The notes under the pieces were generated by a model that was not told where the DNA came from, searched no databases, and was given only the letters and a program-made list of their open reading frames with translations. 5,492 nucleotides of DNA from assembly GCA_013695405.1 (NCBI GenBank), contig JACDAO010000586.1, positions 1-5,492 on the forward strand. The letters are read 5' to 3'. This document shows, piece after piece, positions 1 to 5,492 of this stretch. The stretch comes from Acidobacteriota bacterium (GTDB lineage: Bacteria; Acidobacteriota; Vicinamibacteria; Vicinamibacterales; Vicinamibacteraceae). Every line of letters starts with the position of its first letter. The first letter of the stretch is position 1. A program made the translations under genes and the position numbers.

Positions 1-420
1 TTTGCTCCCCTCGCCGAGCAAGCCCAGGTGGCCCTGCACCTGGCACCATCGACCGAGTTGCCTTGGGTCGCGATGGATCACGCTCGCATGAGGCAGGCTC
101 TGGCCAACGTCGTAGGAAACGCACTGAAGTTCACACCACGCAACGGGAGGATCACCATGGGGGCTGATGCGAAAGGCGATTCAATGGTGATTTGGGTGAG
201 GGACACCGGGCCAGGCATTCCCCCGGAACAACTCGCGCACGTTTTTGAACCCCACTGGCGCGCACCGGGTTCGGTGCCCGGGGCTGGCCTTGGCTTGTCT
301 ATCGTGCGCAGCCTGGTGGAAGCTCATGGAGGCGAAGTCTCCATCGATAGCGTTATTGGTAAAGGTACGGCGCTTACCATGAGTTTGCCGCTGCCCAGAG
401 GCCACGCCTCATTCGAGTAG
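1..420 (+). CDS. Sensor histidine kinase, C-terminal ATP-binding end (partial, 5' end outside window)
   Basis: The reading frame is open from the first base to the TAG at 418-420, giving about 139 residues with the N-terminus outside the window. It is the HATPase_c domain of a two-component sensor kinase, which binds ATP and autophosphorylates a histidine on the missing DHp (HisKA) region. Motifs occur in the expected order: an N-box (RQALANVVGNALKF, about bases 91-132), a G1 box (DTGPGIP, about 202-222), an F-box-like segment (VFEPHWRA) and a G2 box (GAGLGLSIVRSLVEAHGG, about 280-333), then the usual GKGT...LPL end. All nucleotide-binding boxes look intact, so this end appears functional. 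The first in-frame start codon visible, GTG at 28, lies inside the domain and is not the true start. Sensor domain, stimulus and partner regulator are not visible. The PadR gene begins 73 nt downstream from its own promoter, so a shared transcript is not required. Confidence 0.93.
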   Translation, partial: FAPLAEQAQVALHLAPSTELPWVAMDHARMRQALANVVGNALKFTPRNGRITMGADAKGDSMVIWVRDTGPGIPPEQLAHVFEPHWRAPGSVPGAGLGLSIVRSLVEAHGGEVSIDSVIGKGTALTMSLPLPRGHASFE

Positions 421-445
421 GCCACCAACGAGGGTTCCTCACGCG

Positions 446-460
446 CCGCTTGACAAGCGG
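446..460. promoter_or_regulatory. 15-bp palindrome over the -35 box (candidate operator 1)
   Basis: CCGCTTG (446-452) and CAAGCGG (454-460) form a perfect 7-bp inverted repeat around a single A at 453. The TTGACA -35 element spans its centre, so a dimeric repressor bound here would block RNA polymerase. It is not followed by a T-run, so it does not look like a terminator for the upstream kinase. Binding by the PadR protein is inference. Confidence 0.5.
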
Positions 461-478
461 GAGCTCTCCCCATAGCGT
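450..478 (+). promoter_or_regulatory. Predicted sigma-70-type promoter of the padR-permease unit
   Basis: A perfect TTGACA (450-455) is followed after 17 nt by TAGCGT (473-478). The second box keeps the three most conserved -10 positions (T1, A2, T6) and lacks the middle ones. Transcription would start around 485, leaving a leader of only about 9 nt before the ATG at 494. The -35 box lies inside one inverted repeat and the -10 inside another, which fits tight repression. The boxes are seen directly; promoter activity is inferred. Confidence 0.6.
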
Positions 479-489
479 CTATGGGGAGA
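465..489. promoter_or_regulatory. 25-bp inverted repeat over -10 and ribosome binding site (candidate PadR operator 2)
   Basis: TCTCCCCATAG (465-475) and CTATGGGGAGA (479-489) are exact reverse complements separated by CGT, an 11-bp arm with no mismatch. The repeat covers the predicted -10 box (473-478) and the Shine-Dalgarno GGGGAG (483-488, 5 nt before the ATG at 494). PadR-family dimers are known to bind AT-containing dyads in their own promoters, so autorepression is the simplest reading. In RNA from an upstream start the same repeat would form a hairpin hiding the ribosome binding site. Its centre is 24 bp from that of the 446-460 palindrome. Confidence 0.62.
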
Positions 490-493
490 CGCC

Positions 494-820
494 ATGCCGC
501 CACTGACCCTGCTCCAGGGCACACTCGATCTGCTCGTCCTCCGATGTCTCGCAGACGGGCCTCGCCATGGGTACTTGATCGCGTCGCAAATCCGCGAGCA
601 CACCAGTGGGGACCTGCGCGTCGAGGAGGCGGCGTTCTACCAGGCCCTGCACCGGCTCTTTCGGCAGCGCCTGCTCGAAGCCGAGTGGGGGCCGTCCGAG
701 AACAACCGCCGTGCGCGCTTCTACTCCCTGACGCCCAGCGGTCGGAAGCGTCTGCGCGACGAAACCGGGAACTGGCGCCGGTACGTGCGCGCCATCGACG
801 CCGTCCTGCAGGGCTCCTGA
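494..820 (+). CDS. PadR-family winged-helix transcriptional regulator (short, permease-associated type)
   Basis: This is a 108-residue protein consisting almost only of the PadR winged-helix domain. The N-terminal segment TLLQGTLDLLVLRCLADGP is followed by HGYLIASQI, then the recognition region and wing (VEEAAFYQALHRLFRQ, AEWGPSENNRRARFYSLT) and a short C-terminal helix. The usual family text around residues 45-55 is VEEGSLYPALHRL; here it is VEEAAFYQALHRL, a local variation at the recognition helix. There is no long C-terminal dimerisation domain, as is usual for the small PadR proteins that precede ADOP permeases. The ATG at 494 is chosen because GGGGAG lies 5 nt upstream. The permease starts 3 nt after the TGA, so the two are probably co-transcribed and translationally coupled. 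Two palindromes in its promoter suggest negative autoregulation. The inducing signal is unknown. Confidence 0.93.
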   Translation: MPPLTLLQGTLDLLVLRCLADGPRHGYLIASQIREHTSGDLRVEEAAFYQALHRLFRQRLLEAEWGPSENNRRARFYSLTPSGRKRLRDETGNWRRYVRAIDAVLQGS

Positions 821-823
821 GCC

Positions 824-3458
824 ATGCACAAACGCCGCCCCTTCTGGTTCCTGCGCCGCCGCGACATCGAATCCGAGGTCGACGAGGAACTGCAACTGCA
901 CCTCGACATGCGCGCCGCACAACTGCAGGCCGAAGGACTGCCAGCCGAGGAGGCCAGGAAGATGGCCGTTCGCCAGTTCGGCGATCTCGAAGCGACGCGC
1001 CGCTATTGCCGGCGGCAGGATGATGCGAGGGAGAACGTGATGCAACGCACGCTGCTGTTCCAGGACGTCGTTCAGGACCTCCGCATCGCGGTGCGCAGCC
1101 TGCTGCGGGCGCCGGTCCTCGCGCTGACCATCGTGACGTCAGTCGGCCTCGGCCTTGGTGCCACCGCGGCGATCTTCAGCGCGGTCGACGCGGCGGTGCT
1201 GCGGCCGTTGCCGTACCCACAGGCAGACACGCTCGTGCGGATCTACACCGACGCGCCGCCGTTCAAGTTCCCCTGGTCCGTGGCCGACTACCTGGCGTTC
1301 GCCGAGCAGCAGACGCAGTTCGAGCATAGCGCGACCTATTCCAATCGCGCCGTCAGCTTCCACGACGGTGACAGCGCCGAACTCCTCCAGACACGCATCG
1401 TCTCGTGGGGGTTCCTGTCCGTGCTGGGCATCACACCCGTCGCTGGCCGCGACTTCACCGAGCAGGACGGCCGCGTGGGCGCGCCCCTGGTGGCCGTCGC
1501 CAGTCATGCGTTCTGGCAGCAGCGGCTCGGCGGCCGCAGCGACGCGGTCGGCAGCCCGCTTCGCCTCGACGGTGCCGAGTACACCCTCGTCGGCGTGCTG
1601 CCGCCGTCCAACGGTCCCCTCGAACGGCGATTCGACCTCTTCCTGATTCAGCAGTTCACCCCGCCGCTCCGCAAGGGTCCGTTCTTCCTGTCGGTCATCG
1701 CGCGCCTGCCTCGCGGCGCGCACCCGTCGGCGGCAACGAGTGAGCTGCGCGCGATCAACCGCGGGCTCTTCCCGATGTGGCAATCGTCGTACCAGGACGA
1801 TTCGGCGTCGTGGAACATGGAGGATCTGCGGACGAACCTCCTCGGTGACGTGAGCACGCTGGCAGGACTGGCGCTCACCGCGGTCGCCCTGGTCTGGTTG
1901 ATTGCCTGCACGAACGCGTCGAACCTCCTGGTGGGACGTGCGACCGGCCGACTGCCTGATCTCGCCATACGGACCGCGCTCGGCGCGTCGCGGGGACGCC
2001 TCCTGCGATATCTCCTGGCCGAGAGCGCGGTGCTGGCCGCGGCATCGGCGGTCGTCGGCCTCGGCATCGCCTGGGTCGGCATGCGCCTGCTCGAGGCGTA
2101 CGCGGGCGAATACTTCCCGCGCACGGACGAGATCCAGTTCGACGCCGTGACCATCGGATCCATGTCGGCGTTGGCCCTCTCGAGCGCACTGCTCTTCGGC
2201 CTCCTGCCTGCCCTGCACGCGACACGTCGGCCAACGAGGGGCGCGAGGCTCGCCTCTCGCACCACGACCGGCGGCCGCAGCGCCCGCCGGCTTCGCCGTG
2301 GTCTGGTGGCGGCGCAGTTCGCCATTGCCACACCCCTGCTGATCGTCGCGGTGCTTCTGGTGACGAGTCTGCAACGCCTGAAGGACGTCGACCTCGGCTT
2401 CGACACCACGCGCGTGCTGACCGGATCAGTTCGCCTGCCGATGGTCCAATACAGCGACGTCGCCCGCGCTCGCGGGTTCTGGGATGAGCTGAAGCGCCAA
2501 CTGGAGGCGGTGCCGGGCGTCGCCTCCGTCGCCTTTGCCGATGGCCTCGCACCCGACAACGTGAGCAACGTGAACAACTTCGAGCTGGAGCGGCGTCCAA
2601 CGCCGACCGGCCAACCGCAGCCCCTCGCCCCGTGGGTGGCCGTGACGCCCGAGTACGTCGGCACGCTCGGCCTGACGCTGCTCGAGGGCCGCTTCCTCGA
2701 CGACCGAGACGCCGTCGAGGAGAACGAGTTGTCGGTCGTGGTCGATCGCGCCTGGGCGCGTCGGTTCTTCCCCAACACGAGCGCGGTCGGCGAGCGTCTG
2801 CGTGGCGGTGGATGCACGACGTGCCCGTGGACGACGGTGGTCGGCGTCGTCAGCGACGTGAAATACGCGGGCCTCGATCAACCCGAATGGCACCGTCTAC
2901 ACATCGCTCGATGGAAGGTCTTCGCGCTTCGTCGTGATCAGGACGGCCGGCGATCCGCACAGGCTCGCGGCGCCGCTCGGGCGGGTGGTCCGGCAGCTCG
3001 AGCCGGCGGCCCCGCTGACCGCCGTGGCGACGATGGACACGCTCGTCGATCAGGCCCTGGACCGGCCACAGTCGTTGTCGGCACCGGTGGCCGGCTTTGC
3101 CACCGTAGCGCTGCTCCTGTCGGCGATCGGCATCTACGGCGCGATGGGCTACTACGTGCAGCAGCATCTCAGGGAGATCTGCATTCGCATGGCTCTCGGT
3201 GGCAGTCGCACCGATGTGGCGCGGCTCGTCATCGGCCAGGGCATGGGCGTGGTGGGCCTCGGGATCGTCATCGGCCTGGCACTCGCGGTGGCCACGACGC
3301 GTTTCATGTCCAGCCTGCTGTTCGGCGTCGGTGCCGTGGACTCCTCGGCTTATGTGACTGCCGGCGCGCTGCTCTTCGTCGTCGCCCTGGTCGCTTGCGC
3401 AGTACCGGCATTGCGCGCCATGCGCTTGTAGCCGGCGGCTGTCCTGCGAAGCGAGTGA
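824..3458 (+). pseudogene. ADOP-type ABC permease (MacB/FtsX-like), frameshifted and with premature stop
   Basis: The family comprises inner-membrane MacB/FtsX-like permeases without a linked ATPase; their substrates are mostly unknown. The first 689 codons run in one frame from the ATG at 824. They hold a cytoplasmic prefix (IESEVDEELQLHLDM, then EEARKMAVRQFGD), a first membrane segment near residues 98-125, a periplasmic MacB-like region, membrane segments near 345-367, 398-424 and 447-468, then the second-half segment near 492-520 and its periplasmic region with VVGVVSDVKYAGLDQPEW. At about 2889-2892 the coding frame changes. The continuation (GTVYTSLDGRSSRF, then the last three membrane segments at about 3076-3160, 3231-3305 and 3354-3419) lies in another frame. 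A single extra base or a loss of two bases (for example two G of TGGGGC) explains it. That frame meets TAG at 3429-3431, but the next codons read PAAVLRSE then TGA (3456-3458), a typical ADOP tail. Restored, the protein would be about 878 residues. The original frame stays open to 3562 with an Arg/Ala/Gly-rich false tail, giving a misleading 912-residue ORF. No ABC ATPase gene is in the window. Confidence 0.88.
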
Positions 3459-3575
3459 CAAGGCGGCACCTGGGGCGTCATCGATCTCCCCAACGTAGAT
3501 GCCGGCGGCAGCAGCGGCTACGCCGATCGCGACGAGTCCGAACGCCATTACAGGACTCGTGAGTGGGGCACTCAT
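3459..3575 (-). pseudogene. N-terminal fragment of a small single- or double-span membrane protein
   Basis: From the ATG at 3575 the minus strand encodes about 39 residues: a short polar start, a hydrophobic Ala/Val/Gly segment at residues 9-28, then YVGEIDDAPGAAL. The YxGExDDAPGAA stretch resembles the loop of short, uncharacterised bacterial membrane proteins in which a second hydrophobic segment follows; this resemblance is from memory and needs a search. Here the match-like part ends at 3459, and the frame then runs into the antisense of the permease 3' end. The second segment and natural stop are therefore missing. GAGG lies 4 nt before the ATG. The preceding broken ORF ends 12 nt upstream, suggesting it was the last gene of the minus-strand operon. 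The break falls exactly next to the permease TGA (3456-3458), consistent with a rearrangement. Confidence 0.45.
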
Positions 3576-3587
3576 GACGCCTCGCTT

Positions 3588-3876
3588 TCAGAGGTTGAAC
3601 TCGCCGCCATGCGTCAGGGCGACGCCCACTCGGTTGTCGATTGCAAACGTCCCTATCGAGACGGCGATGATCGGCGGTGCCGACCACATGTACACGGGCG
3701 AGGAGGCCCAGGTCGCGCGCGTGATCGGTGAGCGGGTACACCGGGTTGTGCGGGCCCATGACGCCGACGGGCGAATCAACTGTGCGGGATCAGCGCGATG
3801 GATTGCTGTGGCTCAGCGGGAGAGGCCGAAGGCCGAACTTCACGCGCGCGTCAGGGGGACTGCACGAGTCGGTCAT
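3588..3876 (-). pseudogene. Degraded ORF downstream of the protease-like gene, function not recognised
   Basis: An ATG at 3876-3874 overlaps the stop of the upstream gene as TGATG, a classic coupling arrangement. It opens a frame reading MTDSCSPPDARVKFGLRPL and on to a TGA at 3790-3792. The same frame continues past that stop with SPVGVMGPHNPVYPLTDHA to about 3697, where wobble positions are almost all G or C. Below about 3697 the GC-rich wobble signal moves to a second frame, reading VYMWSAPPIIAVSIGTFAID and then NRVGVALTHGGEFNL to the TGA at 3588-3590. One extra C in the CCC run near 3696-3698 would join the two frames. The recovered product would have a hydrophobic stretch near its C-terminus. 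I do not recognise a family. An in-frame stop plus a frame change suggest a decayed gene, but the whole stretch could also be non-coding. Confidence 0.35.
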
Positions 3877-4733
3877 CACGCAGCAGATACGATGCGCACT
3901 CTCTGGTTCCGTCGATCGAGCTGAATAGCAAGACCAGCCAGGCCGAGCGCGCCGAGGCTGTTCTCGTCCGACGGGCCTGGATAGACCGCCGATGAAACCG
4001 GAAGCTCGGTGACGCCTACGCGCGCGTTGCTGCGAAGCGCCACGCGGTGTAGCTCGAACCTGCGTCCTTCGGCATAGGCGTCACCGGCAGGCTGCGGTTC
4101 GGACGCCGCCAGCTTCGCGGCCAGACTCGGGTTCACGAGTAGTGGAGCCCGGATCTGGCCCGAGGACACGCGCGCATCGAAGACGGCCCCGTCGACCGAC
4201 ACCGGCACGACAACCTCATCGAAACGCTCGTAGGCGAAGATCGTGTGGCCGTCGGCTGGGCCGAGCGACGTTGGGCCGAGCAGCACCTCTCCCGAGCGGA
4301 AGTTGAGCCCGACCGACAGGCCGCCGAAGACGTCGAGACCGACCACCCCGGCAAACGGCTCGGGCAGCCCCCAACCGGGGCCGACGAGTTGGGCGGAGCC
4401 GCTGCGCTCGAGCGCCAGATCTCCAACATATGCGGACGGTAGAGCTGCGGAGCCGTCCTGGCGACGCATGGCGCCCATCGTCTCCGCGAGTTCCGAGCGT
4501 ACCGAGAAGCCCCGGCCCACAGTGGCGACCTCGAACAGGAACGGTCCCCTCCCCCCCAGCGTTACCGGGACCCCCACCATGGCGCTCGCCACGGTGCCGT
4601 GGATACGGAGATTGCGCCCGGAGCGGCGATGGCCACCCGGCAGGACGAGCCGCTGCGCCGCCATATGCGTCGTCGGCGGGACGATGGTGAGGGTCGCGAC
4701 AGCGCAGAACATACGGCGACTCAGGACGCTCAT
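3876..4733 (-). CDS. Tat-exported retropepsin-like (aspartyl protease family) protein lacking both catalytic Asp
   Basis: This is a 285-residue protein. The start is the ATG at 4733, with GGAG 6 nt upstream; a TTG 12 nt further upstream would overlap that site and is less likely. The N-terminus carries a twin-arginine signal: SRRMF (residues 5-9), a short hydrophobic stretch, and a likely cleavage near MAAQ (24-27). The mature part has the layout of bacterial two-domain retropepsin-like proteins. Domain 1 has VPVTLGGRGPFLFEV (about 55-69) and the flap/hydrophobic-Gly motif GVVGLDVFGGLSVGL (129-143). Domain 2 has VVVPVSVDGAVFDARV (about 174-189), NPSLAAKL, and a C-terminal LGLAGLAIQLDRRNQRVRI. 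Where active members have DTG, domain 1 reads ATVG (residues 70-73). Where domain 2 normally has D-T/S-G, it reads SSG (190-192). Both catalytic aspartates are therefore absent although the frame is intact, so a binding or scaffold role, or early decay, is more likely than proteolysis. The downstream ORF overlaps its stop codon. Family assignment rests on fold-level motifs. Confidence 0.72.
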   Translation of the reverse strand: MSVLSRRMFCAVATLTIVPPTTHMAAQRLVLPGGHRRSGRNLRIHGTVASAMVGVPVTLGGRGPFLFEVATVGRGFSVRSELAETMGAMRRQDGSAALPSAYVGDLALERSGSAQLVGPGWGLPEPFAGVVGLDVFGGLSVGLNFRSGEVLLGPTSLGPADGHTIFAYERFDEVVVPVSVDGAVFDARVSSGQIRAPLLVNPSLAAKLAASEPQPAGDAYAEGRRFELHRVALRSNARVGVTELPVSSAVYPGPSDENSLGALGLAGLAIQLDRRNQRVRIVSAA

Positions 4734-4880
4734 ACTCAGCTCCAAGGTCTAAGAACCTCGAGACACCTCAGGATCGCGGCGGGTCTCGCTGCCAGCAGAG
4801 GTATCGGTCGAACAGGCACCCGTACGCCCTTGGACGTGGTCCCGGGGCGTCGGGTTGGTTGAGGGTGACCTGTGCCATCA

Positions 4881-5308
4881 ATGCACCCGCTGGCGCGCCG
4901 AAGCGGCGCTCGCCGTGCTGCTTGCCGTGACCATGTTGATCGCCGGCTTCGCGGCCCTCCGGTCCGTGTACACGATTCCCGTGCACAAGGATGCCGCGGA
5001 AGTGGCGTCTACGGCGGCCGTCGCGCGCACCGACCCGTACGCGGGTCCTGTGGACGAGTCGAGGCGGCTCGCACGGGCGCTGGTCGCCCGTGACAACCTG
5101 CCGGGCCTCTCGGTGGCCGTCGCCGTGGATGGCGAGATCGTGTGGGCCGACGGTTTCGGCTGGGCCGACGTCGCTCATGACCTTCCCGGATTTCGGCCTC
5201 GCGATTGCCGTCGCAGCGAATGCGACGGATGCAAAGGGTATGGCCCCCTTTGGTCTGCAGGTCGCCGACGCGTTCGCCAGAGGGCCGCGGCTCTGGAGCG
5301 TGTACTGA
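4881..5308 (+). pseudogene. Serine hydrolase (beta-lactamase family, class C-like) with catalytic core deleted
   Basis: Two ends of one gene are present without the middle. The frame covering 4891-5172 encodes a membrane anchor or signal segment (AALAVLLAVTMLIAGFAAL), a linker with PVDESRRLARALVARDNL, then PGLSVAVAVDGEIVWADGFG and WADV, the classic N-terminal strands of the serine beta-lactamase-like hydrolases. From about 5171 a different frame reads SLMTFPDFGLAIAVAANAT and APFGLQVADAFAR to the TGA at 5306-5308, the usual C-terminal strand and helix of the same family. The SxxK nucleophile motif, which normally follows GWADV by some 20 residues, and the YxN motif are absent; roughly 250 residues are missing compared with typical members. 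The likely start is the ATG at 4881, preceded by GAGGGTGA (4861-4868). It is one frame off the body, and one extra C in the CCC run at 4886-4888 would explain that. Without the correction the body frame is open from 4753. The product cannot be catalytic. Confidence 0.7.
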
Positions 5309-5409
5309 CCGGCGCGCAGATTGACCCACAGAATCCACGCGACGAACGCCACCGGAAGAACGATGAAGAGCGCGAGAGGATTCTTGGAGGACGTTCTAAA
5401 GTAAGCCAT
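5281..5409 (-). CDS. Possible small membrane protein, 3' extent uncertain
   Basis: From the ATG at 5409 the minus strand encodes MAYFRTSSKNPLALF followed by a strongly hydrophobic stretch (residues 11-31, ending AWILWVNL) and then RAGQYTLQSR. AAGGA lies 8 nt upstream of the ATG. Only residues 1-33 lie beyond the serine hydrolase end; the rest is antisense to that gene. The frame stays open to a stop at 4768, but nothing past about residue 43 looks coding, so only the convincing part is given here. It could be a true small inner-membrane protein that lost its 3' end in the same rearrangement that gutted the hydrolase, or a chance hydrophobic ORF. Its ATG overlaps that of the plus-strand gene at 5408. 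I do not recognise a family. Confidence 0.35.
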
Positions 5410-5492
5410 GTCGATTTCCTTGTTGAATCGTCGCCAGGCCATCGTCGCACTCGCGGGCACCGCCACCGCTCCCCTGATCTCCGCATGCAGTC
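5408..5492 (+). CDS. Tat-type lipoprotein signal peptide, start of an exported protein (partial, runs off right edge)
   Basis: The ATG at 5408 is the first start codon after an in-frame TAA at 5402-5404, and 28 codons are visible before the window ends. They read as a signal peptide: MSISLLNRRQAIVAL with a twin arginine at residues 8-9, an Ala/Thr/Leu-rich core, then PLISACS, where ISAC (residues 24-27) fits a lipobox with Cys27 as the lipidated residue. The protein is therefore probably exported, perhaps folded, and anchored to a membrane. The mature part is outside the window, so no function can be given. No Shine-Dalgarno sits at the usual distance: GGAGG at 5386-5390 is 17 nt upstream, and the start could be leaderless or weakly initiated. 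The opposite strand also has an ORF starting on the same CATG. Confidence 0.55.
   Translation, partial: MSISLLNRRQAIVALAGTATAPLISACS

Noticed and set aside
446..489. Terminator of the histidine kinase gene
   Set aside because: Strong inverted repeats are present but neither is followed by a T-run, and they coincide with promoter elements of the next gene.
1139..2374. Long minus-strand ORF of 411 codons opposite the permease
   Set aside because: It is antisense to clearly recognisable permease sequence, rich in Arg, Gln, Glu and His, with no family motif; a typical shadow ORF in GC-rich DNA.
1648..2817. Second long minus-strand ORF of 389 codons opposite the permease
   Set aside because: Ser/Arg/Pro/Ala-rich antisense translation without motifs, overlapping both the permease and another shadow ORF.
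2885..2895. Programmed ribosomal frameshift in the permease
   Set aside because: No slippery sequence, no rare-codon or stop context and no strong nearby stem; a second lesion in the same gene favours mutation or error.
2891..3562. Continuation of the permease frame past 2890
   Set aside because: The translation turns into an Arg/Gly/Ala-rich string with no membrane segments, while another frame carries the expected three C-terminal membrane segments and tail.
3823..3833. GGCC-GAA-GGCC hairpin as a terminator for the protease-like gene
   Set aside because: The stem is only 4 bp and there is no T-run after it on either strand.
3499..3924. Plus-strand ORF of 141 codons between the permease and the protease-like gene
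   Set aside because: It shares wobble positions with one of the minus-strand frames, which explains its GC-rich third positions. It has no recognisable motif and overlaps two minus-strand coding regions.
4243..4752. Plus-strand ORF opposite the protease-like gene
   Set aside because: Pro/Arg/Ser-rich antisense of a gene with a clear Tat signal and retropepsin-like motifs.
4753..4880. Promoters for the divergent protease-like and hydrolase genes
   Set aside because: I looked on both strands and found no pair of -35 and -10 boxes good enough to name; the divergent intergenic region must hold them if the genes are transcribed.

Overview
The window is GC-rich DNA. It carries a PadR-type regulator followed 3 nt later by a large ADOP-type permease (acidobacterial duplicated orphan permease: a MacB/FtsX-like ABC permease with a cytoplasmic prefix domain and no adjacent ATPase). 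That pairing is a hallmark of Acidobacteriota. The GC-rich wobble positions and the two-domain retropepsin-like and serine-hydrolase neighbours fit a high-GC lineage such as Vicinamibacteria. The lineage is an inference from gene content and was not tested by a search.

Layout. Positions 1-420 (+) are the ATP-binding end of a sensor histidine kinase that enters from the left. Positions 421-493 are a compact regulatory region with a TTGACA -35 box and two perfect inverted repeats, one over the -35 and one over the -10 and ribosome binding site. Positions 494-820 (+) encode the PadR regulator. Positions 824-3458 (+) hold the ADOP permease, which has a frame change near 2890 and an amber codon at 3429-3431, nine codons before what looks like its original end.

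A minus-strand set follows. A Tat-exported retropepsin-like protein (4733-3876) lacks both expected catalytic aspartates. A broken reading frame (3876-3588) starts inside its stop codon. The N-terminal piece of a small membrane protein (3575-3459) ends exactly at the old ADOP stop. On the right, diverging on the plus strand, is the shell of a beta-lactamase-family serine hydrolase (4881-5308): an N-terminal anchor region joined to the C-terminal end with the whole catalytic core missing. At the right edge, a Tat/lipoprotein signal peptide starts at 5408 (+) and a hydrophobic ORF starts at 5409 (-). Their ATG codons overlap on the same CATG.

How it fits together. The PadR protein probably represses its own promoter and hence the co-transcribed permease. 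The distal genes look like an envelope or periplasm set (protease-like, membrane and hydrolase proteins). The main impression is decay: four of the genes carry frame changes, stops or truncations, while the histidine kinase end, the PadR gene and the protease-like frame are open. True gene erosion and sequence or assembly error cannot be separated from this window alone. I see no convincing new multi-gene system. The most unusual features are the doubly aspartate-less protease-like protein and the paired palindromes in the PadR promoter.
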